Positions 45,242 to 54,814 are shown, counted from the stretch's first letter. The stretch is DNA of 64,000 nucleotides from UBA1783 sp964449115 (GCA_964449115.1 CAYUXW010000003.1:1-64000); one strand, 5' to 3'. Notes: generated by a model not told the origin, from the sequence alone. A program made the numbers and translations.

Positions 45242-46264
45242 ATGCGCTATCCAGCTTTCTTAAAAAAAGGTGGAACTATTGGTTTAATTGCTCCATCATT
45301 TGGAGTTTTTGGTTATCCTTATGAGGATAAGTTTAATAATGCCTACAAAAAGTTCTCTAATTTAGGATATAAAATTAAGGAAGTAGAACATTTACGCGGA
45401 GCTGAAAAATGTCGCAGTACCCACGATGAACAAAGAGCTAAGGAATTTATGGAGATGTATCTGGATGTTGATACCGACTTTATCTTTTCAGTGGCCGGGG
45501 GCGAACTGATGATGACCATGCTTCCCTACATAGATTTTGAAGTATTAGGTTATGCGAAACCAAAATATGTTATGGGTTATTCTGATAATACAAATCTAAC
45601 TTTTACATTGCCAATTTTAACCGATACAGCTGCTATCTATGGAAGTAACTTTGGCAGTTTCGGAATGAAGAATTGGGACAAATCACTTCAACAGTCCTAT
45701 GATTTAATAACAGGCAACAGGCTTAAATTTGATAGTTATGATATGTATGAAATAGAAGATTTATCAAAAGAAGAAGGGAATGCTCTATGTGGATACAATC
45801 TGACAGAAGAAGTATTATATAAAAGTTTATATGGCGAAAAGAAAGTGGAAATGACCGGCAGACTAATTGGAGGTTGTTTAGATATCCTGCTTATGCTCTG
45901 TGGTACCAAATATGGACAGATAGATAAATTTTTGGAAAAGTATAAAGAAGATGGTTTTATCTGGTATTTAGAGTCCTATGATTTAAATGTTTTAGCTCAA
46001 AGTAGAGGCTTATGGCAATTAAAGCAAGCGGGCTGGTTTAAATACTGCAAGGGAATATTATATGGCAGAACAGTAAATAATGAAGATGTATTTGACTACA
46101 CTTTTAAAGATGCACTAAAAGAAAACCTTGAGGATTTAAACTGTCCTGTAATCTATGATTGTGATATTGGTCATCTTCCACCATCATGGCCAATTATCTC
46201 TGGAGCTGTTGCCAAGTTCAGCTTTGAGAACGGTAAGGCTTCAATTGAGTATTATTTAAGATAA
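45242..46264 (+). CDS. S66-family LD-carboxypeptidase/MccF-like peptidase
   Basis: A 340-residue serine peptidase. The nucleophile is in GYSDNTNL, the glutamate in WYLESYD and the histidine in DIGHLPP. S66 includes murein LD-carboxypeptidases and MccF, which cleaves aminoacyl-nucleotide antibiotics aimed at aminoacyl-tRNA synthetases. It starts one base after gltX. That context favours an MccF-like role, though a wall-recycling role cannot be excluded. Confidence 0.88.
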   Translation: MRYPAFLKKGGTIGLIAPSFGVFGYPYEDKFNNAYKKFSNLGYKIKEVEHLRGAEKCRSTHDEQRAKEFMEMYLDVDTDFIFSVAGGELMMTMLPYIDFEVLGYAKPKYVMGYSDNTNLTFTLPILTDTAAIYGSNFGSFGMKNWDKSLQQSYDLITGNRLKFDSYDMYEIEDLSKEEGNALCGYNLTEEVLYKSLYGEKKVEMTGRLIGGCLDILLMLCGTKYGQIDKFLEKYKEDGFIWYLESYDLNVLAQSRGLWQLKQAGWFKYCKGILYGRTVNNEDVFDYTFKDALKENLEDLNCPVIYDCDIGHLPPSWPIISGAVAKFSFENGKASIEYYLR

Positions 46265-46268
46265 ATAT

Positions 46269-46303
46269 AAAAACCTATTGATCAATTTAATAAATAGGTT
46301 TTT
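46269..46303. terminator. Terminator after the synthetase/peptidase operon
   Basis: Arms AAAAACCTATT and AATAGGTTTTT around 13 bases. The symmetry suits both strands. Confidence 0.82.
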
Positions 46304-46334
46304 AGTAACTAAAGTTTTTAAAGAAGAGAATTAT

Positions 46335-46682
46335 CTATTTTTTCTTGGAAAACAAATAGGTTATTAAACTGGTTATTGCCGCAACAACAGCTGATATTGC
46401 GGCTTTTAATTTAAAATTACTTATTATCTGTTTTATCAACCACTCAGTTAAAGTCTTTTCAAAGACTCTTCTTTCATACATATTATGACTCATTATTAAA
46501 TAGGAAATTAAAAAGGCAATGAAAAATACAATAATTATTTTAGTTATTGTTATTCTATCTCCATTAAAACACCAAGCTAGAAATACAGCGATAATAGCCG
46601 ATGCCACTGTTTTAAATTGCCAGGCATTTACTAACTGGTATAAATAAGGATTATTTGTAGAAGAAATTTTTATCATGCTCAT
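46335..46682 (-). CDS. Small membrane protein translated with a 21-residue peptide
   Basis: A 115-residue protein with about three helices (25-42, 46-64 and 88-110) and a basic C-terminus (FSKKK). No family recognised. Its ATG at 46682 directly abuts the stop of an upstream 21-codon frame and has no Shine-Dalgarno of its own, implying translational coupling. Confidence 0.6.
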   Translation of the reverse strand: MSMIKISSTNNPYLYQLVNAWQFKTVASAIIAVFLAWCFNGDRITITKIIIVFFIAFLISYLIMSHNMYERRVFEKTLTEWLIKQIISNFKLKAAISAVVAAITSLITYLFSKKK

Positions 46683-46748
46683 CTAAGTAAGTAATATATA
46701 GGTAATGATGAACACAATTAAAAATATTAACATTGACTTTCTTTTCAT
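46683..46748 (-). CDS. 21-residue hydrophobic peptide
   Basis: AAGGAG is seven bases upstream of the ATG at 46748. The frame encodes MKRKSMLIFLIVFIITYILL plus Thr and stop: a basic start and a single membrane helix. The stop TAG is immediately followed by the ATG of the 115-residue membrane protein. It could be a leader peptide or a small membrane-active peptide. Confidence 0.5.
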   Translation of the reverse strand: MKRKSMLIFLIVFIITYILLT

Positions 46749-46897
46749 TTTTTCTCCTTAATTAAATAATTGTCAAGATAGTTATATAATAACATATTTT
46801 ATTCAAAAAAAATAAAAACACATTATACAAGTTGTGATTATACTCTGTCGATGAGCAGGTGTTTTTTTGTATAATTAAATTAGTGGAGGAAAAGATA

Positions 46898-47776
46898 ATG
46901 AGCATTGTATATTTTTCAAAAGAAATAACCCCTGAAAAAGTTGTTGAGTTATTTGATTTATTGAATAAAGATTTACCTGGTAAAGTTGCTTGCAAAGTAC
47001 ACTCAGGAGAAAGGGGCAATCAGAACTTCTTGCATCCAGAATTTTGGAAACCCATTATTGAACATGTAAGTGGTGTCGTTGTTGAATGTAATACAGCTTA
47101 TGAGGGGCAAAGAAATACCAGTGAAAAGCATCTGAAACTAATTGAAGAACATGGCTGGAGTAAATATTTTGATATCGATTTACTGGATGAAGAAGGACCG
47201 GATCTGATTTTACCAGTTAAAAACAGTTTGGTAATACAAGAGAATTATTTGGGAAAGAATATAGCCAACTATGATTCAATGTTGGTTTTATCCCACTTCA
47301 AAGGGCATCCTTCAGCAGGTTATGGTGGAGCTTTAAAACAGCTGGCTATCGGTTGTGCTTCAAGTAGCGGAAAAGCAAACATCCATTCAATAGGTAAAAC
47401 AACCAGTCAGTATGAATGCTGGAAAAGTAAACCACCTCAAGAGAAGTTTTTAGCCGCGATGGCAGATGCCGCCAGTACGGTTACAGAATATTTCCGAGGA
47501 AATATTGCTTATATCAATATTATGTGCAATATGTCGGTAGACTGTGACTGCTGTGCGGTAGCAGAAAATCCAAAAGTAAGGGATATAGGTATACTTGTTT
47601 CATTAGATCCAGTAGCAATCGATCAGGCTTGTATTGATTTAGTATATAACTGTGATGACCCTGGTAAAGAACATCTGATTGAAAGAATTGAAACCAGAAA
47701 TGGCATTCATACTATTGAAGCGGCAGCCAGACTGAAAGTTGGAAAAAGAGAATACCAATTAATAGAAGTTGAGTAA
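46898..47776 (+). CDS. DUF362 domain protein
   Basis: A 292-residue protein from the ATG 46898 (GGAGGA at 46885-46890). It contains KVHSGERGNQNFLHPEF, LSHFKGHPSAGYGGALKQLAIG and SVDCDCCAVAENPKVRDIGIL, typical of DUF362. Clustered cysteines may bind iron. Function is unknown. Confidence 0.88.
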   Translation: MSIVYFSKEITPEKVVELFDLLNKDLPGKVACKVHSGERGNQNFLHPEFWKPIIEHVSGVVVECNTAYEGQRNTSEKHLKLIEEHGWSKYFDIDLLDEEGPDLILPVKNSLVIQENYLGKNIANYDSMLVLSHFKGHPSAGYGGALKQLAIGCASSSGKANIHSIGKTTSQYECWKSKPPQEKFLAAMADAASTVTEYFRGNIAYINIMCNMSVDCDCCAVAENPKVRDIGILVSLDPVAIDQACIDLVYNCDDPGKEHLIERIETRNGIHTIEAAARLKVGKREYQLIEVE

Positions 47777-47819
47777 ATGATAAATTAAAACGTTATATCT
47801 GAATAACGGAGGAATTGTT

Positions 47820-48212
47820 ATGGGACTGTTTGATAAGTTAAGGAAAAACAAAGACGAAAAAGATTTCTTTATCTGGTTGGATAAGATTCTGAAAAATGAT
47901 TTACCAGATGATATAAAGGCAATCAATTTTAATTTGTATGAAGATATAGATCACAAATGGTCTATAGAGTTAGTAGGCACTTCGTTATTTGATGAAGATG
48001 ACAATGATTGGGCATGTTATGAAGTATATACAACAAGAGATAATGTTTTTGTGCTTGAAAAAGAAGTTAAATGGAAAGAAATAGAAAGGTTATTTGCTGA
48101 ATGGGTAAATAATTATCTTGATACAGGAAAATATTGTGATAAGTTAAAACAATATCAAGCTGTTGGGATTGGTTTTGTTGATGGCGATATAAATATCCTA
48201 TATAAGCAATAA
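47820..48212 (+). CDS. Uncharacterised acidic protein
   Basis: A 130-residue cytoplasmic protein (no signal or helix), acidic, starting MGLFDKLRKNKDEKDFFIWL. GGAGG lies upstream. No family recognised. The size, composition and orphan setting recall immunity-type proteins, but no toxin is adjacent. Confidence 0.65.
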   Translation: MGLFDKLRKNKDEKDFFIWLDKILKNDLPDDIKAINFNLYEDIDHKWSIELVGTSLFDEDDNDWACYEVYTTRDNVFVLEKEVKWKEIERLFAEWVNNYLDTGKYCDKLKQYQAVGIGFVDGDINILYKQ

Positions 48213-48316
48213 ACTTAAATTTAGAAAAGTTAAATAAAAGAAATTGAATTAATACCAGCAGAAAAAAGGTTATAATATTTTTAATTGCTTTATCTGATAC
48301 AAAAAAGGAGCTTTAT

Positions 48317-48451
48317 ATGAAAAGTACACACATTATTTTTATACTTGTCTTAGTTATCCTGTTATTGTTTTTATCTAAATTTGTATTGAAAAAAAGGAGA
48401 AGGTCATGGAGGTTTCCAAGATTAATTGTATTTATTACAATTATAGAGTAG
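48317..48451 (+). CDS. 44-residue single-helix membrane peptide
   Basis: AAGGAG seven bases before the ATG 48317. The frame encodes MKSTHIIFILVLVILLLFLS and then a basic segment KKRRRSWRF. It overlaps the start of the next gene by 46 bases in another frame. It may be a coupled leader or a small membrane protein. Confidence 0.45.
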   Translation: MKSTHIIFILVLVILLLFLSKFVLKKRRRSWRFPRLIVFITIIE

Positions 48452-48837
48452 CTAGAGGTTGGTCATATAATTTTGAAATAAAAAAAGAAGGTTCAGATTA
48501 TTTTCTTCATGCGGAATTTCAAGATCCAGAAAAGTCATATGAAACCACAACTTTAAAACGGGAAGGAAAAGAGTATAAAGAGATAATAAAATCATTTTTT
48601 GACAGAGCTATTGAAATCATTGAAAATAATAATGTTCTTTCCTGGGATGGTTTTAATGGATATGATCCCCAAGCAAAAGATGGATGGGGATTTGATTTAA
48701 GAATTGATTTTGAAAACGATGTGCATTTAACTGCTGAAGGAGATAATGAATTTCCATTAAATTATTCTGAAGTAAAAAGAGCATTTAATGCTTTGATAAA
48801 TGAAATCATTGAAATATATCAAGAAAGCGGAAAATAA
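48406..48837 (+). CDS. Uncharacterised protein (NNVLSWDGFNGYDP family)
   Basis: A 143-residue protein with the recurrent Firmicute pattern NNVLSWDGFNGYDPQAKDGWGF and later LTAEGDNEFPLNY. GGAGAAGG precedes the ATG. I have seen such sequences only as hypothetical proteins. No signal peptide. Confidence 0.68.
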   Translation: MEVSKINCIYYNYRVARGWSYNFEIKKEGSDYFLHAEFQDPEKSYETTTLKREGKEYKEIIKSFFDRAIEIIENNNVLSWDGFNGYDPQAKDGWGFDLRIDFENDVHLTAEGDNEFPLNYSEVKRAFNALINEIIEIYQESGK

Positions 48838-49006
48838 ATAATCCTTTGTGTGAAAGGCTTGAAAGTTTAATAAAAACTATGAGAGTGGAGATTTTTTTGA
48901 GGAAGAAGTTAAAATAACAATTGATAAGCTTAATTGGTAAAAATTTATATTCAGCAAGGAAATATACCATATAACAAGAAACTACAATATTAGAAGGGTA
49001 TTAAAA

Positions 49007-49512
49007 ATGGAATTTAGATTAGAAATAGAAAAAGATTTGGGGCAATTAAAAGATGTATATGAAAAAGTCATCAAAGAAATGAATGAAACCAACATTCAAA
49101 TTTGGGACAATATTTATCCTTGTCAGTTCATTGAAGATGATATAAAAAGCAAACGACTTTATATCATGTTGAATGATGAAGAAATCATATCATCATTTGC
49201 TCTGTGTGATACCAATGCTGGAGAAGATTCTATCAAGTGGAAAAGCACAAGTGCTAAAGCACTCTATTTAGACCGTTTTGCAGTAAATATTAAATATTCA
49301 AAAAAGGAATAGGAAGTTTAATGCTTGTGATGGCAAAAAAAGTTGCCAAGGATTTAAAAGCGGAATATTTAAGACTTTTTGTTGTTGATATAAATAAGCC
49401 AGCCATTAATTTTTATGAGAAAAATGGATTTGTTAAAGCCAGTGGTGTATATTATGAAGTTTTTGATGATGGCTTTGAACTTTGTGAAATTGGATATGAA
49501 ATCAAACTATAA
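49007..49512 (+). pseudogene. GNAT acetyltransferase broken by a one-base deletion in an A-run
   Basis: The first frame encodes 101 residues to YSKKE, then stops. One extra A in the run at 49290-49295 would restore YSKKGIGSLMLVMAKKVAKD, joining it to the second frame with motif A and the C-terminal NKPAINFYEKNGF. The whole would be a normal GNAT of about 168 residues. It may be true decay, phase variation or a sequencing error. Confidence 0.85.
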
Positions 49513-49811
49513 AAAAGAATTTCAATAAAATCATTTGTATAAATTGAAAAAGGTATTATTATTCCACTAACTACCTATAAAGATAAATAGATTTAGATGG
49601 ACATACAAGATTGTTAGTAGCTACAGATTTGGGATTTAAGAATGTTTATAGCTTTATTACAGAAACCTCTGAACATATATTTGATTCTGTAATGGAGCTA
49701 AAGCCAAAAATATAAATAATGTAAGGTAAATTGAAGTGTTAGATTATGAAGACTATCTAGACAAATGGATAGGATATTGTGACAAATATTGGAGTGAAAT
49801 AAATTTAAAGA
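49513..49811 (+). other. Intergenic stretch with gene remnants
   Basis: About 300 bases with no complete gene. An open frame at 49593-49715 reads LLVATDLGFKNVYSFITETS and continues to FDSVMELKPKI with no start codon, and a second fragment ends near 49818 (LDYEDYLDKWIGYCDKYWSE). Both look like ends of lost genes. No RNA or repeat was seen. Confidence 0.5.
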
Positions 49812-50315
49812 ATGCTTAATATAAAAGAATTGTCGAATCAATATGGTGTAAGAGTATTAAATGAAAAAGATGTTCAGATAATTGAAAACTTACAATCAGG
49901 ACATCCTCTTTATTATGAGTTTTGTCCTCCTTTTCCATCTGCTCAAAGTATTTTAAATGATATGAAAGCTTTACCCCCTGCTAAAGAGTTAATTGATAAA
50001 TATTATCTTGGCTTTTTTGAGAACGATAAACTGGTTGCAGTTATAGATCTGATTGCTGAATATCCAAATAAAGAGACCATGTTTATTGGATTTTTTATGG
50101 TAGATAAAGAATATTGCAATCAAGGAATTGGAAGAAACATCATAGAGAATTGTTTGCAGGAATTTAAACGACAGGGTTTTACTTTTGTGCGTTTAGGCTA
50201 TATGAAAGAAAATATGCAAAGTAAAGCTTTTTGGAGAAAATGTCAATTTGAAAATACAGGAATTGAAACAGACAATGGACAGGGAATAGTTGTAGTATTA
50301 GAAAGAAAACTATAA
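49812..50315 (+). CDS. GNAT-family N-acetyltransferase
   Basis: A 167-residue GNAT with motif A GFFMVDKEYCNQGIGRNII and C-terminal KAFWRKCQFENTG. Lacks a strong ribosome site (TTTAAAG before the ATG). Acceptor unknown. It sits in a region of acetyltransferase gene decay. Confidence 0.82.
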   Translation: MLNIKELSNQYGVRVLNEKDVQIIENLQSGHPLYYEFCPPFPSAQSILNDMKALPPAKELIDKYYLGFFENDKLVAVIDLIAEYPNKETMFIGFFMVDKEYCNQGIGRNIIENCLQEFKRQGFTFVRLGYMKENMQSKAFWRKCQFENTGIETDNGQGIVVVLERKL

Positions 50316-50331
50316 CTAAATAAAGCTACAT

Positions 50332-50368
50332 AAAAAGAAGTATCAGCTAGCCTGTACTTCCTTTTTTT
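50332..50368 (+). terminator. Terminator after the acetyltransferase gene
   Basis: Arms AAGAAGTA and TACTTC around 12 bases, then CTTTTTTT. Confidence 0.78.
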
Positions 50369-50480
50369 ATCTAAAGTAACTTTAATACATTTAGATAACA
50401 TATAAATAATTAATATAAGAAATAGTTTCTATCATTAAAAGGAGGATTAACGATAAATTTATTTTTTTATTTCCGTAATA

Positions 50481-51116
50481 TTATTGATAGAATTTTTCAA
50501 ATTCTACCGCCAGATTTTTAGTTGCTTCTTCCATAACCTCCTCAGCTGATCTTAAAGCTACGCCTTGAGCACGAACTATATGAAACGAATCAAATCCCAT
50601 AATGTCGCAAAAAGCAGCTTTTAAATAGTGGTTTTGAAATTCCAGTGGTGAAACCTTGCCATCATGAGCATTGATAGATCCACTTGCCGCAAGCAGCATT
50701 ACACGATAGTCATCTGTCATCAATCCTTTTGGACCGGCTTCAGTATACATGAATGTCTGTCTTGCAATAAGGATATTATCCATATAATCCTTCATTTTTG
50801 AAGTTATATTAAAGTTATATGTTGGGGCAACAATAACTATTCTATGTGTGTTTTTAAATTGTTCAAGCAATTTATTTTGTCTTTTTTCTAATTGTCTTTG
50901 ATTTTCATCCATTGATGAACCGTTAGCCTGTGCATTCCACATAGCCATCATATTCTTATCGATTGCAGGAATCTCTTCTTCATATAAATTAAGAACCTCA
51001 AGATTTGCTGGATCAAACTGTGCTTTATATTTTTCAATAAATAAATTCATCAGCTTTTGAGAAAAATGATTATTGTCACCATATAGTGGATGTGTATTTA
51101 TAATAAGTGTTTTCAT
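50481..51116 (-). CDS. FMN-dependent NAD(P)H oxidoreductase (azoreductase type)
   Basis: A 211-residue flavodoxin-fold protein: TLIINTHPLYGDNNHFSQKL binds the FMN phosphate, and APTYNFNITSKMKDYMDNI and LAASGS are family motifs. It reduces quinones or azo compounds in relatives. Confidence 0.9.
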   Translation of the reverse strand: MKTLIINTHPLYGDNNHFSQKLMNLFIEKYKAQFDPANLEVLNLYEEEIPAIDKNMMAMWNAQANGSSMDENQRQLEKRQNKLLEQFKNTHRIVIVAPTYNFNITSKMKDYMDNILIARQTFMYTEAGPKGLMTDDYRVMLLAASGSINAHDGKVSPLEFQNHYLKAAFCDIMGFDSFHIVRAQGVALRSAEEVMEEATKNLAVEFEKFYQ

Positions 51117-51365
51117 TTATAATACCTCTAAATTTCGTAAATATATTTGGTTAAATTCAAATCGCAATTACATAGATTTGTAAATCATAATTTAAACTAA
51201 ATATAATATATCAACATAAAGAATATAAAACAGTGATAATGTCACAGTCTTGCTATTTTGGTGAAATAAAAAACAATCTTTATTTCAATACTGCCCCAAT
51301 CATTGATAATATAAATTAAAGTGTTAAAATATAATGTAAATAATGATTGTTAAAGGAGGATGGGT

Positions 51366-52145
51366 ATGAGTATAAAGATAATTTTCTTTGATGTTGATGG
51401 AACTTTAAAAAGTTTTAGTAATTCGGGGATAACAGAACCAGTTCTTCACGCTTTGCAGAAGTTAAAAGAAAAAAGAATCAAGATATTTATTGCGACAGGA
51501 AGAGCGCCATATGCTGTGCCTCATTTTAAAGGGATTGATTTTGATGGTTATCTATGCTACAACGGTGCTTATTGCTATGACGAAGAGGGCGTTTTATATT
51601 CAAAACCATTAGATAAAAAAGATCTGCATCAATTTATAGAAAATGCAAAAAAACAAAATGAACCCATTATTGCAGCTGGAAAAGATGAAATGTGTGCTAA
51701 TGGATATAGTGAAATATTAGATGAATATTGTGGTTTTGCTCTTATGAAACATCCATCAAACGACCTTGATTACTTCAATAGATTTATAGAAGGTGATGTA
51801 TATCAGCTGATGGCCAGCGGAAAACCAGAAAAGGACGAAGAATTTCTTAAAGATTGTAAATATTTAAAAATTGCTCGCTGGTGGGATAATGCCTTTGATG
51901 TAACATCTGACAGTTGTTCTAAATCTATAGCAATTCAGAAAGTGCTGAAAGCCTATAATTTCAGACGTGAAGAAGCGATGGTTTTTGGTGATGGAGGAAA
52001 TGATCAGGATATGATTGAGTACGTTGGACTGGGAGTGGCTATGGAAAATGCATCAGAGTCAGTTAAAGCTGTAGCTGACTATATTACCGACAGTGTGGAA
52101 GACGATGGAGTGGTAACAGCTTTAAAGTATTTTGATATCATATAA
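51366..52145 (+). CDS. HAD-superfamily (Cof-type, IIB) hydrolase
   Basis: A 259-residue phosphatase. DVDGTL carries the nucleophile, ATGRAP is motif II, and VFGDGGNDQDMIEYVGLGVAM is motif IV. I start at 51366 because GGAGG (51355-51359) is too close to the ATG at 51360. Substrate unknown. Confidence 0.93.
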   Translation: MSIKIIFFDVDGTLKSFSNSGITEPVLHALQKLKEKRIKIFIATGRAPYAVPHFKGIDFDGYLCYNGAYCYDEEGVLYSKPLDKKDLHQFIENAKKQNEPIIAAGKDEMCANGYSEILDEYCGFALMKHPSNDLDYFNRFIEGDVYQLMASGKPEKDEEFLKDCKYLKIARWWDNAFDVTSDSCSKSIAIQKVLKAYNFRREEAMVFGDGGNDQDMIEYVGLGVAMENASESVKAVADYITDSVEDDGVVTALKYFDII

Positions 52146-52205
52146 AAGTAAAAAATTGCCTTTAATTTAAAATAAAGTTTGATTTCCCTGATTTCAATAA
52201 TATGT

Positions 52206-52255
52206 TTGATATCATTTTATGCATTTGGTATAATACAGTTAAGTAAGCGTTTACA
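52206..52255 (+). promoter_or_regulatory. Promoter with CcpA-type cre site for the ABC importer
   Basis: TTGATA (52206-52211), 17-base spacer, TATAAT (52229-52234) with a TG extension. Over the expected start lies GTAAGCGTTTACA (52243-52255), whose complement TGTAAACGCTTAC fits the cre consensus TGNAANCGNWNNC. Binding there would repress transcription in the presence of preferred sugars. Confidence 0.75.
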
Positions 52256-52306
52256 TAGAAAAACGTTTATTTAAAAGAGAAATAATTGTAAGGGAAGGAG
52301 AACAAA

Positions 52307-53485
52307 ATGAGAAAATTACTTACAGTTTTATTATCTGCGTTAATGATTATATCGCTGGTGGGGTGTAATGAAACACCAACAGAACCGACAGTTGAAGAAT
52401 CATATGCAGAAAAAGCAGCTAGAATTCAGAATGAAATTTTAGATGGAATTGAACCAGATGTATCAGTTACTGGTAGATTAGTTGTTGTAACACCTAACTC
52501 AAATGGTGAAATCAACGCAATCAGACCTGGTTTCACAGTGAAGTATCCTAACGTTCAGCTAGAAATAATTTCTCTTGGAACAGGAGACTGTTTATCAAGA
52601 ATTACTGCTGAAAAAGAAAATCCTACAATCGATGTTATGTGGGGCGGTATGAACTTCGAAAAATGGTATAACAACCAGGGCTTGTGGGAATACTACATTT
52701 CTCCAAATGAAGAAAATATCACTGTTAATTCAGCTAAAGCTGCATCTCAGGGAGAAGGAACAGGTTACTTTACTTCTTATGGTTTATCAGGAAATACAGC
52801 TTTCATCATCAATACAGAAGTGTTGGCAGAATGTGGCTTGAAACCTGAAGATATTACTGGTTATCAATCATTAATTGATTATAAAGATCAGTTAAAGGGT
52901 AAAGTATTATCAGGTGACCCAGTTAAATCATCTTCTGCATGGCAGGAGCTGGTAGCTATGATGTATGCTTTCGGTAAAGGAAAAGATTCTAACTTTGCAG
53001 ATCTGGATTTAGATGCAGGTTGGGAGTATGTAAAACAGTTTATTGAAGTTATTGATGGTACAGTTCAGTCTTCTTCTTCAGCTGTATATAAACTGGTTGT
53101 AAGTGGCGAATACGCTATCGGTGTTACTTATGAAGACCCAGCTTTACAACAGCTAAAAGATGAAGTTGAAAATATCACGATGATTTATCCTGAGGAAGCT
53201 AACAACTGGACACCATGTGCAGCTGCAATTGTTAAAGGTTCTGAAAATACTGAATTAGCTAAGTTGTTCATTGACTTCTTAATTTCAGAAGAAGGACAGA
53301 AACTATATGCTTGCACTACTTTAAGAACAGTTACAGGCGAACCTAACATCGTTCCTAATTTCTTAGAATTCGATCAGATTCCTAACTTGTTTGACCAGGA
53401 TCAGCTATATATTGCTGCTAACTACACAAGTTCTTGGAAAGAAAAATGGACAGCATTACTGAACGAATACAATAGTAAAAAGTAA
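52307..53485 (+). CDS. ABC transporter substrate-binding lipoprotein (Fbp/Afu type)
   Basis: A 392-residue lipoprotein; the signal ends LVGC (Cys20). The binding fold (GRLVVVTPNSNGEINAIRPG, VMWGGMNFEKWYN) matches iron(III)/AfuA/phosphonate-type proteins. The cre site suggests a carbon source (for example a sugar phosphate), not iron. A terminator follows it, which would raise its level relative to the other subunits. Confidence 0.85.
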   Translation: MRKLLTVLLSALMIISLVGCNETPTEPTVEESYAEKAARIQNEILDGIEPDVSVTGRLVVVTPNSNGEINAIRPGFTVKYPNVQLEIISLGTGDCLSRITAEKENPTIDVMWGGMNFEKWYNNQGLWEYYISPNEENITVNSAKAASQGEGTGYFTSYGLSGNTAFIINTEVLAECGLKPEDITGYQSLIDYKDQLKGKVLSGDPVKSSSAWQELVAMMYAFGKGKDSNFADLDLDAGWEYVKQFIEVIDGTVQSSSSAVYKLVVSGEYAIGVTYEDPALQQLKDEVENITMIYPEEANNWTPCAAAIVKGSENTELAKLFIDFLISEEGQKLYACTTLRTVTGEPNIVPNFLEFDQIPNLFDQDQLYIAANYTSSWKEKWTALLNEYNSKK

Positions 53486-53496
53486 TAATTTAATCT

Positions 53497-53534
53497 GAGA
53501 GAAAACCACCTTAGTGTGGTTCTCTCTCTCTTTT
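53497..53534 (+). terminator. Terminator/attenuator between binding protein and ATPase
   Basis: Arms GAGAGAAAACCAC and GTGGTTCTCTCTC (one bulge) around CTTAG, followed by TTTTG. A second, smaller hairpin (AAGCAGGT/ACCTGTTT, 53588-53606) with TTTATTTTT follows. Readthrough past both would set subunit ratios. Confidence 0.7.
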
Positions 53535-53665
53535 GTTTATATAAACAATCATAATATTGCTTTTATAAACAAGAGAAATCTTGTAAAAAGCAGGTTAGAC
53601 CTGTTTATTTTTATCATTTGCAATAATAAAGCAAAGGATATGTTTATACGTTAAAGGAGAATTTT

Positions 53666-54814
53666 ATGAGCGTAGGTATTAAAATCAAGCATGCGGTAAA
53701 GGCATATGGAAACAATGTCGTTATTCCTGACTTGTCTTTAGAAATCAAAGATGGTGAATTCTTTACCTTACTGGGACCTTCTGGATGTGGCAAGACAACA
53801 TTATTAAGAATGATTGCCGGTTTCAACACCATCGAGGGGGGAGATTTCTATTTTGGTGATAAGAGAATCAACGATATCAATCCAGAAAAGAGAAATATTG
53901 GTATGGTATTCCAAAACTATGCCATATTCCCGCATCTGACAGTTAAGAAAAATGTTCAGTTTGGTTTGACAAACAGAAACTATTCTAAAGAGGAAATGGA
54001 AAAAGAAGCTGAAGAATTTATGAAACTGATGCATATTCATGAATATGCTGACAGAATGCCGGATAGATTATCAGGTGGCCAACAGCAGCGTGTAGCCTTA
54101 GCTAGAGCTTTAGTTGTCAAACCTGAAGTTTTGCTGATGGATGAGCCTCTTTCAAACCTTGATGCCAAACTGAGAGTTGAGATGAGATCGGTCATCAAAC
54201 AGATTCAAAGAGAAGTAGGCATCACCAATGTTTATGTAACTCACGACCAGGAAGAAGCTATGGCTGTATCTGACAGAATTGCGGTTATGAATCTAGGTGT
54301 AATTCAACATATCGGAACCCCTAAAGACATATATCAGAGACCTGCTAACCTGTTTGTTGCCAACTTTATTGGTCGTACAAATATTATCAACGCCAAACTG
54401 GTTGTAGAAAACGATATTGCAAAACTAGTGTTTGCTGATGGATATGAAGTTGTAATGGATAACATTTTACCTGAAGAAAAGAAATCTCAGGATGTTGTTG
54501 TCACTATCAGACCTGAAGAAGTTGTTATTAATAACGAAGAAGGTATCAACGCTAAAGTTTTAGAATCTGTATTCCTTGGTTTAAATACACACTATTATGT
54601 ATTATCTGATACGGTTCGCTGTGTTGTAACTGAAGAGAAAAACGATAATCGCATTGAACTTATTCAGGAATCTCAGATTGATGACATTATTCCTAATGGA
54701 ACTGATGTCAAACTGAAAGTTAAAGCTGAAAAGATCAATATTTTTACAGCTGATGGCTCAAAGAATATTGTTAAAGGCGTTAAAAACGACAAAGAATTAT
54801 ACGAAAAAGATTAA
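53666..54814 (+). CDS. ABC transporter ATP-binding protein (PotA/FbpC type)
   Basis: A 382-residue ATPase with GPSGCGKTT, LSGGQQQR, LLMDEPLSNLD and a C-terminal TOBE-like regulatory domain (about 285-370). It energises the permease encoded 15 bases downstream. Confidence 0.95.
   Translation: MSVGIKIKHAVKAYGNNVVIPDLSLEIKDGEFFTLLGPSGCGKTTLLRMIAGFNTIEGGDFYFGDKRINDINPEKRNIGMVFQNYAIFPHLTVKKNVQFGLTNRNYSKEEMEKEAEEFMKLMHIHEYADRMPDRLSGGQQQRVALARALVVKPEVLLMDEPLSNLDAKLRVEMRSVIKQIQREVGITNVYVTHDQEEAMAVSDRIAVMNLGVIQHIGTPKDIYQRPANLFVANFIGRTNIINAKLVVENDIAKLVFADGYEVVMDNILPEEKKSQDVVVTIRPEEVVINNEEGINAKVLESVFLGLNTHYYVLSDTVRCVVTEEKNDNRIELIQESQIDDIIPNGTDVKLKVKAEKINIFTADGSKNIVKGVKNDKELYEKD

Noticed and set aside
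46811..46868. AAAAACAC...GTGTTTTT inverted repeat before the DUF362 gene as a terminator or riboswitch
   Set aside because: The loop is about 40 bases and there is no upstream rightward gene to terminate; too weak to call.
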